Positions 24,061 to 34,939 of a stretch of 64,000 bases of DNA are shown here, one piece after another. The position numbers and the translations under genes are program-made. The stretch spans positions 6,083,213 through 6,147,212 of the forward strand of contig CM033726.1 in the NCBI GenBank assembly GCA_019671005.1, read 5' to 3'. The stretch comes from Hibiscus mutabilis. Lineage: Eukaryota > Streptophyta > Magnoliopsida > Malvales > Malvaceae. Position 1 is the first letter of the stretch; every line of letters begins with the position of its first letter. The notes beneath the pieces were generated by a model. That model did not search any database. It saw only the letters and a list, made by a program, of their open reading frames with translations, and was not told the DNA's origin.

Positions 24061-26077
24061 AAAATATGTCACGGATGTGCGAAGAAAAAGAAAACAAAAC
24101 AAATGTAATCAAAAATAAAAAAACGAATAAAAATATAAATCATTGACGGTCGACGACCAGCACCAAAATTAGTGCCGCCGTCGATTTAAAAAAAGAAGTA
24201 AGCTGTTAGGTATGGAGGCAAGCTACGAATTTAAATTATTTTTTTATGAAAGAAAGATTTGTCCATAATTAATCATGAAATCTAAAATCGAATATTATAA
24301 ATGTCTATCTAGAAAATTTAACGTCCCATTCTATTATATCAATTGTTGGTATTCCTTTTTATATGAATTATATTAAAAACTATTTATATTTGTTGTTCAA
24401 TTTTCTACTTCTCGAAAACCATAGAATTTCAACTTTCTTCTCTTCCATAAGTCATATTCAGACCCAAAAATAATGGATGGAACAATGACATTTTAACCAC
24501 TGATTAATATTTTTACTAAAAAATCCAAACAACTTTTGGTTTTGTGGAATCCAATACCACTAATAACAATTGTCTCATAATCAAAATTGTTAATTCATAG
24601 TGCATAGTTTTCCCTTCTAATTGTGCATAAGTCAAATATGATAAAAATTTAAGTGATAGATAATATTATTTAGGAGAGAAAAATATTTTTTATAATAATC
24701 TATATCTGATTCATTAGTTGATTAATTTGGATTGAATATTGCATAAATTTAATATGAACTTATCTTTCCAACCTAATTTGTTCCATTCCCCATGCCCTCT
24801 AATCTTATATAAGGGATCTAACGCCTCATTATGCTAGACTAATTGATAATTTGTAAAAATATAATTTTTGTTAAAAATATTTTTATATGTTTGTATAATT
24901 ATATTTTTAAAAAAATGAAACTCGAAGCCATTTATTTTATCTTTTTAACACAATTTTTTTGTTTTTCGGTAGATTTTTGAAATAACTGGATTTTGTTAAA
25001 AGTTTTAGAGTTTTTTTCTTTAGTTATATTAGATTAATTAAAGTTTTTCTTTTCATTTAGGTTAAAAATTAGTTAGGTCTTGAAATTAACTAGTTGGTTC
25101 TATTTATATCTATCTTGATGGATCTAGTATATATGTAAAATATATAAATTATTAAATATTTAATATTTTTAGTTAATTCAATTAATTAATCAATTTCAAA
25201 CTGAATTAACTCATAACCGAATTTTAAAGAGAAAAAACTTTAATATTGATCAATTGAATACTTAATCAACTGACCGATTAACCAAAATAAATTTTGATTC
25301 AATCAATTAGTTTGATTTTAACCGAATATTGTACCACATACGTAGATAGATGGATGGGGGTTATTTGGACAAGAATCTATTTGACTTGACATAAGTAGCA
25401 AGTTGAAACTCAATCCCCCTCACCTCAGATAGTACGAATTCTACCCCCTTTCATTCATGGAAGATGGTTAGATTAAATCAGATATTCGCACTGGCACTGC
25501 CCCCACGCAGCTGCCTGCATGTGACCCTGCATTTACTTTATATATTTTGCTGTATCTTTCCTGAATTTAGACATTTATACTTCCATGGTCCCATCATACA
25601 TATAATATAAATATAAATTATGTAAAGAGAATAACATGATATGATGGAGGAGGTTGACAAATGACAGAGGAAACACCCAAGAATTTGGCCCAGATAGTAA
25701 TACTTAGTCTTTTGTCTCCAACAGAAAATGACTCGAACCCTACTGCGTACGTACCTGGTAAAAAAGAAAAGCAGCTGAATCAAGAAGTTTCCCTTGCAAA
25801 CTTGCAACCCTGCAAACAAAACAACATAAAGGAAAAATAAGAGAGGAAAGCGTGAGCTTCAAGCGTTAATTTCTTCATTTTTGTTTTCTATGTCTTCTCT
25901 TCACCATGCAATCCATGTTTTAAAAGTGTCATCCACTTCATTAAGAAGCAACCTTTGAATACTACTCGATTTACATTGGTTATGTGGTTGTTATGACGTG
26001 CGGATCTTGACAATCCAGTTTGAGGGGTTTATTTAAAAATTTTGGAAGTTTAAATTAAATTTATCAAAGATTTTGAA
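24061..26077. other. Intergenic AT-rich DNA
   Basis: No gene is recognised. 25,340-25,560 is less AT-rich than its surroundings (CCCCCACGCAGCTGCC at 25,500). I could not match it to a gene, tRNA or known microRNA. Confidence 0.4.
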
Positions 26078-27243
26078 GGGTTTAATTTAAAATTTTCATA
26101 AAATATAGGGGTTTAATTATTTTTTTTAAATGAGACTTATCAAGACTTTTAAAAGTTTTAAGATGAGAATTATGTGACCATTATTTGATGTAGAGATATA
26201 TATGGTTAGAATTCACTTACATTGTGTAAAATTGTTTAGTTTTACATGTTTTTTTTAGATTGCTAGATTAACTAAGTTTAATGGTTGTGATTAAAACTTT
26301 TATATTGAGTATAATCCAATTTTCCGTAGAATTCTACTCATTTTATATTGTTAATCTCATTCTCCATCTAACGATCCTAAAAACGTGTAAAACTTAAAAA
26401 TGTTACATTGTGACTACATATATATGGGATAGGATCCAATTACACTATGTAAAATTCAACTAGTTTTACACTAATCCATGACCATTGGATGAGTGAAATG
26501 GATGGATGAGATTAGAAGTAGGATATGTGAAGATTATCACTTAAAAAAAAGTAAAGAGTTAATCTCATCCATCCATTCCACCCATCCAATGATCCAAAAA
26601 ACGTGTAAAATTATGAGTTTTACACTGTGTGCAAGTGGATCATAACCCTATAGGATCCACTTACACAGTGTAAAAGTTTTTAAGTTTTACACGTTTTTTG
26701 GATTGTTGGATGGAAGAAATTGATGGCTGAGATTAACTCATTTTTTTAGGTGATAATCTTCACATATTTACTATTAATCTCAGCCATCCAACGTTACAAA
26801 AAACATGTAAAGCTTAAAGACTTTTACATTGTATGACCATATCATATATATGTCAAATAATCTTAAATTAGTGTAAAACTAAAAAGTTTTACGTAGTGTA
26901 AGATGATCATATAAAGAAAAGAGAAATATACGAAATAAACATTTATGCTATGTTTGGTAGAAGTATTATTTTTTCCACATATTCTATACATGAGTTATAA
27001 ATAAATTAATTTTACTTGATAATTTTTAGTCACTCATATGATTGAATTTGAATAAATAGAAGGAAAATATTTTATTTTTCTTGAATAAGTCTTGTTTACT
27101 AGAGTTTAGTTCAAAACAATTAATTTTGTCCAAAAACATATATCTTCCTTTTAATTATGGTTTTTCAATGTATGAAGCTTAAATTATTATAATAACAAAC
27201 CGATAATTATATCTTTAAGTATATTCGAATTCACAACCTTCAA
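26078..27243. repeat. Segmental duplication, copy 1, with three hairpin MITEs
   Basis: 26,078-26,205 (AGGGTTTAATTTAAAATTTT to GATGTAGAGATATATATGG) and 26,870-27,243 (GATCATATAAAG to CGAATTCACAACC) recur nearly unchanged in copy 2. Between the two arms are three hairpin MITEs, at about 26,205-26,425, 26,425-26,650 and 26,651-26,855. Each is essentially one inverted repeat with TTACACnnTGTAAAA ends and a GAAGATTATCACTT-type loop. Confidence 0.8.
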
Positions 27244-27818
27244 ATATAGGGTTTAATTTAAAATTTTCAAAAAAATGAGACTTTTCAAGACTTTTAAAAG
27301 TTTTAAGATGAGAATTATGTGACGATTATTTGATGTAGAGATATATATGGTTAGAATTCACTTACATTGTGTAAAATTGTTTAGTTCTACATGTTTTTTT
27401 AGATTGCTAGATTAAGTAAGTTTAATGGTTGTGATTAAAACTTTTATATTGAGTATAATCCATTTTTCCATGGAGTTCTACTCATTTTATATTGTTAATC
27501 TCGTTTATCCATCCAACAATCCTAAAAATGTGTAAAACTAAAAAAATGTTACATTGTGTCCACACATATATATATATATATATATACATATGGGATGAGA
27601 TCCAATTACACTATGTAAAACTCAACTAGTTTTACACTAATTCATGGTCATTGGATGAGTGAAATGGATGGATGGGATTAAAAGTAGGATATGTGAAGAT
27701 TATCACTTAGAAGAAAAAAAGTAAGGAGTTAATCTCATCCATCCATTTTACCCATCCAATTGTCATGAATTAGCGTAAAACTAATTGAGTTTTACATAGT
27801 GTAATTGGATCACATCCC

Positions 27819-27849
<31 letters not shown>

Positions 27850-28267
27850 TAGGATCCTCTTACACTATTTTACACCTTTTTTGAACCGTTGGATGACGGT
27901 AAATGGATGTGTGAGATTAACAGTAGAAAATGTGAAGATTATCACTAGAAAAAAATAAGGAAATAATCTTAGCCATTTATTACCATCATCCAACGGTCCA
28001 AAAAATGTGTAAAAATAATTGCATTTTACACAATGTAAATGAATCCTAACCCATATATATCCTCTTACGCTATGTAAAACTCAACTAGTTTTACACTAAT
28101 TCATGGTCGTTAGATGGGTGAAATGGATGAATGAGATTAACTTCTTACTTTTTTTCCAAGTGATAATCTTCACATATCCTACTTCTAATCTCATCCATCC
28201 ATTTCACTCATCCAATGGTCATGGATTAGTTTAAAACTAGTTGAGTTTTACATGGTGTAACTAGATC

Positions 28268-28306
<39 letters not shown>

Positions 28307-29272
28307 GGTAGGATAAGTTTTTACAATGTAAGAGTTTTTAAGTTTTACATTTTTTCTATCGTTGGATGGGTGAAATGGATGGTTGAGATTAACAGTAGGA
28401 TACGTGAAGATTATCACTTAAAAAATAAGGAGTTAATCTCAGCCATCCATTTCACCCATCCAACGATCCAAAAAACGTGTAAAACTATGAGTTTTACATT
28501 GTGTGTAAGTGGATCATAACCATATATATATGGTTAGGATCGGATATGTGAAATGGATGGTTGAGATTAATAGTAGGATATGTGAAGATTATCACTTGAA
28601 AAAAAATGAGTTAATCTTAGCCATCTATTTCACCCATTCAATGATCCAAAAAAATGTGTAAAACTATGAGTTTTACATTGTGTGTAAGTGGATCATAACC
28701 CTATAGGATCTACTTACATAGTGTAAAAGTTTTTAAGCTTTACACGTTTTTTGGATCGTTGGATAGAGGAAATTGATGGGTGAGATATCACATTTTTTTC
28801 AAGTGATAATCTTCACATATTTACTGTTAATATCATCCATCCGTTTCACCCATTCAACGTTCCAAAAAACATGTAAAACTTAAAAACTTTTACACTGTGT
28901 AACCATATCCTAACCTATATACGTAGTGTAAAATGATCATATAAAGGAAAGAGAAATGTATGAAATAAACATTTATGCTATGTTTGGTAGAAGTATTATT
29001 TTTCCACATATTCTATACATGAGTTATAAATAAATTAATTTCACTTGATAATTTTTAGTCACTCATATGACTGAATTTGAATAAATAGAAGGAAAATATT
29101 TTATTTATTTTGAATAAGTCTTGTTTACTAGAGTTTAGTTCCAAATAATTTATTTTGTCCAAAAACATATATCTTCCTTTTAATTATGGTTTTTTAATTC
29201 ACGAAGCTTAAATTATTATAATAACAAACCGATAATTATATCTTTAAGTATATTCGAATTCACAACCATCAA
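27244..29272. repeat. Segmental duplication, copy 2, with seven hairpin MITEs
   Basis: It begins directly after copy 1 and has the same left arm (27,246-27,350) and right arm (28,917-29,272). The middle is longer: hairpin MITEs lie at about 27,350-27,570, 27,590-27,815, 27,850-28,055, 28,058-28,268, 28,308-28,522, 28,530-28,703 (left end missing) and 28,704-28,916. Several are separated by (TA)n or (GA)n tracts, so the family appears to insert in TA microsatellites. Each unit folds on itself almost end to end. Confidence 0.8.
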
Positions 29273-29932
29273 ATTATTGCAATAACAATAATACCAATTA
29301 AGTTAAGATTTATACTTTTTAAAATGGAAATAATTCATTAATGAAAAACTTATTTCTTAAAATACTTAAACTAATCTTAATCAATTCTCGATAAACATAT
29401 GTTAATTAGACCTACATATATTTTAAATTCTTAATCTACTTGTAACCCTAACTCATATCTAATTAACTTGTATAAGGATTGCATTACCAACATTAATAAT
29501 TGTATTTATTGTTTTCCATGTTTAAGTTGCTTATTAACTGCCAGCATTAATAGATTATTACTAATTACAAAATTACAAAACAAATTGAGAAGAGAGACTT
29601 TCAAGTTTTTTTCTAGATATAGAATTATTTTTTGGATTTAGCGTTTGAAATTTGAAAGAGTGGGGCTAGAGTTCACTATCATGCACTTAGATTGATAGAT
29701 TCCCTACCCAATGCATTTCAATTTTTGATTTTTTTTGGTGAAGATGTCCACACATATAACCTTATTTATGAATTTGGAAATTACAATAAATGCTACTAAT
29801 TTTAAAAGAAATTTTATTTCCATGAATTACTTCTTTGAAACTAAGTTTGATTTTACAAGTTGCATGTAATTAATTACACAATTTTCTTATTGCCATTAGA
29901 GCTTGACAAATTTTAGGCCTACTAGAATATGA
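29273..29932. other. Intergenic, nothing recognised
   Basis: AT-rich sequence between the duplication and the hAT-like element, without a supported feature. Confidence 0.5.
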
Positions 29933-29940
29933 CTGCTCAT

Positions 29941-30878
29941 TAGGGGTGAAAATGGGGTGAAAATGCGACCGAGTCGAGTAAAAAAATGAATTAGTCGAGT
30001 TGAAGAGCCTTATTTTATGACTCAAATTTTATTTAAATTTTTTTCTATTTGAGTTGAGTTTATGATATTAGAGTCGAGAGAGTTGCCGAGTTTATGAACA
30101 AATATAATTGTAATTATTTATAATGTTATACTACAGATTGGTTCCAATTTAAACAACTTTCTCTAATCATATAAGATATACACATACATTTCTTCATATT
30201 CTTTTCCACATGTGTAAGTAAGATTTCTAATGTTATTTAATAAAATAAATATCATCTAATATTTTAAAATATATTTATAATGTTTTTTAAAAAAGGTGTT
30301 TTTGAGGATAAAGTATTGATAGGAGTATAAAGGAAACAAGGAATAGATGAGAGAAAAGAATTTACAAAAAAATACAATTGAAAGACCAAATTAAATAAAA
30401 TGCAAAGTTAAGGGACTAAATTGAAAAAAGAATAGTTTTTTGTTAAAAATAGGAAGTGAAGTTACATAGATATTATATAGTGATAGTGAAGCATGTGGTT
30501 TAAATTTGGTCAAAAATGGACCTAAGACAAAGGAGGAATGAAGAAATTATATAAAATTTAGAGACTAAATTGTAAAAAGAGGATATTTGTTTTCAAAAAC
30601 ATGAATTGAAGCTAAATATGTATTATACAGTGGTTTATGATCATATGGTTCAAATTTGGTCAAAATGTACTTAAAATGAATGAGAAATTGAAGAAAATGA
30701 AATTATGGACTAAATAGTAAAATAATAAAATTTGGGTTTTTTAGTTTTTTGATTTATGAAAATTGAACTCAACTCGATCTCGAATTGCATGAGTTAAATC
30801 AAATAGATCGATTAGAATAACTCAAAGTTGAAAAATTGATTCTTTCAAATCAGGTCGAGTCGAGTTTTGCTCACCCTA
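29941..30878. mobile_element. Non-autonomous hAT-like element, 938 bp
   Basis: The ends are TAGGGGTGAAAA and the complement of TAGGGTGAGCAAAA, followed by paired CGAGTCGAGT/ACTCGACTCG blocks. Short TIRs beginning (C/T)AGGGGTG are typical of plant hAT elements. The flanking 8-mers are CTGCTCAT (29,933-29,940) and TTGCTCAC (30,879-30,886), which share six central bases, as an aged 8-bp target duplication would. Inside, a unit of about 150 bp (GGGACTAAATTG, then TTTAAATTTGGTCAAAA) occurs about two and a half times at 30,405-30,720. No transposase. Confidence 0.75.
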
Positions 30879-31168
30879 TTGCTCACTATGCTCAGTAACA
30901 CCAGGTTAATTTTTTTAAACATTTTTTACGAGAAGAAGCGGGAAAGGATCATCCAATATCGAATAAAACCTAATGTCAATCAATACTTCATTTAAACATG
31001 ACGTTTTTTTATTAATTCATGCCGGATATAATAATTCAATTCCCATGGTAAATCCATATTAATATGGCAATAGAAGACCATTTTATTTTTCCAGGGCTTC
31101 GCCCTGACTAATGCAGACTGACTCACGCTGAATACTGACTTTGATGGGTGATCTCTCAGTGAGGATTT

Positions 31169-31617
31169 CACTATAGTAAAATATGTTTTTAGCGGAACTT
31201 TTAGCTGATTTTTTGAGTAAACGCCGCTAATTTTGTACATTTTGTGGCGTTTTTGAAGAAACGCAGCTACAAACATGCACTTTTGTGGCGTTTGTTAAAC
31301 AAAAGCTGTTAAAGACACGTACTCTAGTGGCTCTGCAATAGGATTTAAATGTTTAAATCTCACATTCATTTATATCTTATTGAAACTTTATAAAGAAGCT
31401 AATTACAAGTATAGAACGTCGAGCTAAGTAATGGGGGTGGAGGAAGAAGAAACATAGTCAATAGCAGCGTTTGGAGGGACAAACGCCACTAAAGATAAGG
31501 TATATAACAGTGTTTGGTGGGGAAAACGCCACTAAAGACAAGGTATTTCGTGACCTTTTGCGGCTTTTGATTTAATGGCACTTAAAACCCCCGCTAAAAG
31601 CCTATTTTACTGTAGTA
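31169..31617. mobile_element. CACTA (En/Spm) mini-element, 449 bp
   Basis: The left end CACTATAGTAAAATATG and the right end CTATTTTACTGTAGTA (complement TACTACAGTAAAATAG) form the TIR. The outermost right base has changed, so CACTA reads TACTA there. Subterminal GCGGCGTTT-like words recur in both directions (AACGCCGC, GTGGCGTTT, AACGCCACTAAAG), as in plant CACTA elements. A 3-bp target duplication, TTT, sits at 31,166-31,168 and 31,618-31,620. No coding capacity. Confidence 0.85.
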
Positions 31618-31632
31618 TTTTCTACATACACA

Positions 31633-31688
31633 GGGACTCGAACTCGAGACCTGCTTAAGTGATATCAAGATGTTTACCACTTGGACCA
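31633..31688 (-). repeat. tRNA-derived SINE head with good A and B boxes
   Basis: Minus-strand TGGTCCAAGTGG (31,688-31,677) fits the A box consensus at every fixed position. GAGTTCGAGTCCC (31,645-31,633) holds the B box GTTCGAGTC. They are 32 bp apart, a tRNA-like spacing. The copy starts 13 bp from the CACTA mini-element border. It is not a tRNA gene, because no acceptor-stem pairing was found. Confidence 0.65.
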
Positions 31689-31741
31689 ACCCCTGTTGGT
31701 GGAAGTCCATTTTATTTAACTCTAATTTTAGGGACATGAAT

Positions 31742-31960
31742 CCTCTGTCTTTTTTGGTACCCCTATTTTTGTCCTATACTAAAAACATGTTTAGAGTTAG
31801 GATCTAGGATCTAGGATTAGGGTATAGGGAATTGGGGTAAAATGATTTTTTTAGGGTTTAAGATTTAGAGTTTAGGATTTAGAAATTAAGGTTATGGCTA
31901 AAAAATAAATTTTAATGTCGAGCATAGAAAAAGACATCAAAAAAGGCAAAAAAAAATTGT
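31742..31960. repeat. Foldback element with a telomere-like loop, copy A
   Basis: The edges GTCTTTTTTGGTACCCC and AGACATCAAAAAAGGC pair loosely. The interior is a degenerate TTTAGGG series (GGATCTAGGATTAGGG, TTAGGGTTTAAG, GAGTTTAGGATTTAG). The same unit occurs in reverse orientation at 33,870-34,075. Confidence 0.55.
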
Positions 31961-33869
31961 TCAATTTTAAGTCCCACAATTTTATAATCATAGAATAATT
32001 CATGAACATAATATCATGAAGTACCAACTCAGAGTAAATTCACATTATTAACATGCATAGAAAATATGAGTTTGTTAAAATCTAACTTTAAACAACATTT
32101 TTTTACTTTAATTTCATAGGTAAATATTATTAGTCACCGATAGTTTTTTTATTATAACTCTCATGAAATTAATTTTTTCTCGGCAAAAATAAGTTTTATT
32201 AAAAAAAACAAGTTCCTGAAACAAAACATACACAACCTCGATCGATTACCTCATCCGAGAATACAAAAACTACCTTCACTATAGCACCTCAAACAACGAA
32301 AAATCACCAACTACTCAATAACTCAGTGTCTAAAATCGACAAGAAGCATAACTAACTCACCCTGGCAACTTCCAAACAAATCAGATTTCAAGAGAAACTT
32401 CATGGCAACGAGACATATTAGATTGGAGAACACCAAAACTTTATAGTATGATATGTACGTGTTTTAACATTATTGAATATTTGAAGTACGAAAATACCAA
32501 TTGCGTCGGAATACATGCGACAATACGAACGTAACTATAGCTATACGGTACAACAGTAACAAGAGTTGTTGGAACACGACACAAACAACATTACAATAAT
32601 TATGGCAAGAACGATTGCGGGTATCGTTGTATCGGTGGTGTGGATAACATTCAAGTATGAACTATCCTTAAAATTGTTGGAATTCTTGCATTAATTCTAT
32701 GATTTAAGATACGGGTTACCTTGAGACATGCAATATATTGTCATTTAAAATATTTCGTCCTAAAGATTTAACAAACTCTTGCGTTGTAAAAACAGGGACA
32801 CAAATCAAAATTAGACCTCAAGAATAGTATTAAAAAAACTCAAGAATGGTGGAGAGAATAAGTGAGAGAAAATAGCTTCTCTTTTTTTCGGTTAAATCAC
32901 TGGTATCTAATTCATCGGTTGATTAATTTAGATTCGGTACTGCAGAGGCCTGTTGTGGGGACAACCCTTCCAACTCCATTCACAACATCAGAATTCAAAC
33001 TCTTAACATTGCTTAAAAAATATAGTGATTTATCTCATTAGATCAACTGGTCGTTGGTAACTACTCCTTATTTTCAGTTGCGTATAGAATGATAATGAGA
33101 CTTACTGACCAAAAATAACAAATGAGTAAGGTAGATGGTTTTTAACTTTACTAGAAATAATTAAAAGAGGTTTTGACACATGGAGAAAAAGTAGAATTTC
33201 TATGAGAGAAAAGGGGAGAATAAAACCAAGTCAAAACAATCCAGCCACCAAAAGTACAAGAGGGAAATTGAGATTTTAGTCCTTTAAAAATATTTTGGGT
33301 TACAAAGTGACCCCACCCTCCAACCATTGGGCCAAGGCAAACCAAGACTTGATCTTAGCACAAACCCAATAAGCCTAAGAGCCCATATTTGAGATACCGA
33401 AAACTTGAATCTAATATCCGAATTATCGATTCGAAATACGGATCGTTACACCTTATGCACGTAAATCCAACACATCAACTTGACTCTTACAAGCATAATG
33501 ATATATCATAGTCGATTTTATGTCTCAATGAGGCGATTGTGGTTTATTGAGGCTTGTGTGGCCTCATTCTGTTTACTCTAGATGGGATGTTGAGATTCTT
33601 TGTTTTTGTTTACTGTGGTGCTAAGTTTTGTATCCCCTTAGACATGTTTAGTGCTCTGGTGTAATGTTGTACTGCATTTTCAGACCATATTATGTACTTT
33701 TCTTGTGCTTAATGTTTAATAAAATTTTGGTTCACTCTTTTCTTCCTTTCATTGTTCGCATTACAATTTGACGTAATCCGGTTATGAAAGAGATTTTTAA
33801 TAAGGCATACTACTACTTTTAAAAAAAATATACCCTTCGACACATGTTAACCCGAATAAAATTATATGC
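31961..33869. other. Intergenic, with possible untranslated-type remnants
   Basis: Near 32,165-32,230 the minus strand reads AATAAAACTTATTTTTGCCG, and at 33,500-33,730 the plus strand reads like the 3' end of a transcript with AATAAAA at about 33,718. Either could be a LINE tail; no coding domain supports it. The rest holds nothing recognised. Confidence 0.3.
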
Positions 33870-34075
33870 TTTGGTGCCCCTTACTATGCTCCAACATTAA
33901 AAATTAAATTCTAAGCTCTAATTCTAAATTTTAAATCTCAAACCCTAAACTCTAAAATACACCATACTCACAATTCCCTAAACTCTAACTCTAACCCTAA
34001 ATCTTAACCTTAAATCCTAAATTAATTTTTTAGTATGAGACATAAATAGAGTACCAAAAAGACCTAAAATTTTTA
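33870..34075. repeat. Foldback element with a telomere-like loop, copy B (inverted)
   Basis: Reverse-complement relative of 31,742-31,960. It ends with GAGTACCAAAAAGACC, and its interior is a series of CTAAACTCTAACCCTAAA-type words. Confidence 0.5.
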
Positions 34076-34433
34076 TTCTTTGAACCTACGTCCTTTAAGT
34101 TAATGAAACAACAATAATACCAAGTATCAACAGAACCAAAACAAAATTTTAAAGAACATAATAAAATTTTAAATTGGGAACAAAACTAAAACATTAAAAA
34201 GAGTTACTTTTCACCGTCCAAAAAAACTATAGAGAAGAAAAATAATCAATACGGCACATAAAATAAGCATAAAAAAGGTGTATATAATTTTTAAAAAAAT
34301 CGAAAAGATATTGAAAGAACATGTAAGAGAAGCGGAATGACGAAAGGGAGGCTTGTCTCGATGCTAAGCAAGAAGATACGAAATAAGAGAAGGAGAGATG
34401 GGCGCTCAAAGGCTAAGGCTTACAGCTTGATCG

Positions 34434-34939
34434 GTGGCCCCCCAACGCAACACGAATCACGACATAATCTTTAGCTGCTTCAACAGTGACACCAATTCCT
34501 CACCAATTTACTCTCATTTCCCTTTTTTTTTTACTTCAAAAAGCTTAAAAGAAAGTGTCGAGAAAGAGAGAGATGGGATAAACATATATGTTCTGTGTAT
34601 GTATTTGTTTATGCATATCGGATAACTTTCGATTGTTTTCTCTGTCTGCTATATACTTTGTTCTTGGTATTTTTCTGGGTTTTTATATCTATTGTTTTCT
34701 TTTCCTTTCGCCTTGTTGTTTCTTAGTGGATTGTTGTATCTGAAAAGATTTTCAAAGTAAAATAAAAAACCCCATATAAGGGAGCAAGCAACCCTTTGTT
34801 TTTGTCTGAAATCTTTTATGTTGGTGTTGATTTTGGGTGGTTTCTGAATTCTAGTTCTGCTGCTGTTGAAGGAAAGCAGAAGAAGAACCGAAGAAATAGC
34901 AAGCAAACAAGCAAATAAGAAAATTTATAATCTCTAAAC
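34434..34939 (+). promoter_or_regulatory. Probable promoter-proximal and 5' untranslated region of the IDD gene
   Basis: This is the sequence directly upstream of the IDD-like ATG. It is pyrimidine-rich, with CTCTCATTTCCC and GAGAAAGAGAGAG tracts of the type common in plant core promoters and leaders. No TATA box stands out. The transcription start cannot be fixed from sequence alone, and the short frames here are probably leader sequence. Confidence 0.35.

Noticed and set aside
25340..25860. Possible microRNA or gene end in a GC-richer stretch
   Set aside because: I could not match any mature microRNA I know, no stable hairpin was obvious by eye, and the 93-residue frame has no family.
31633..31688. 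tRNA gene
   Set aside because: Only A and B boxes fit. No acceptor stem or anticodon arm pairing was found, so a SINE head is the better reading.
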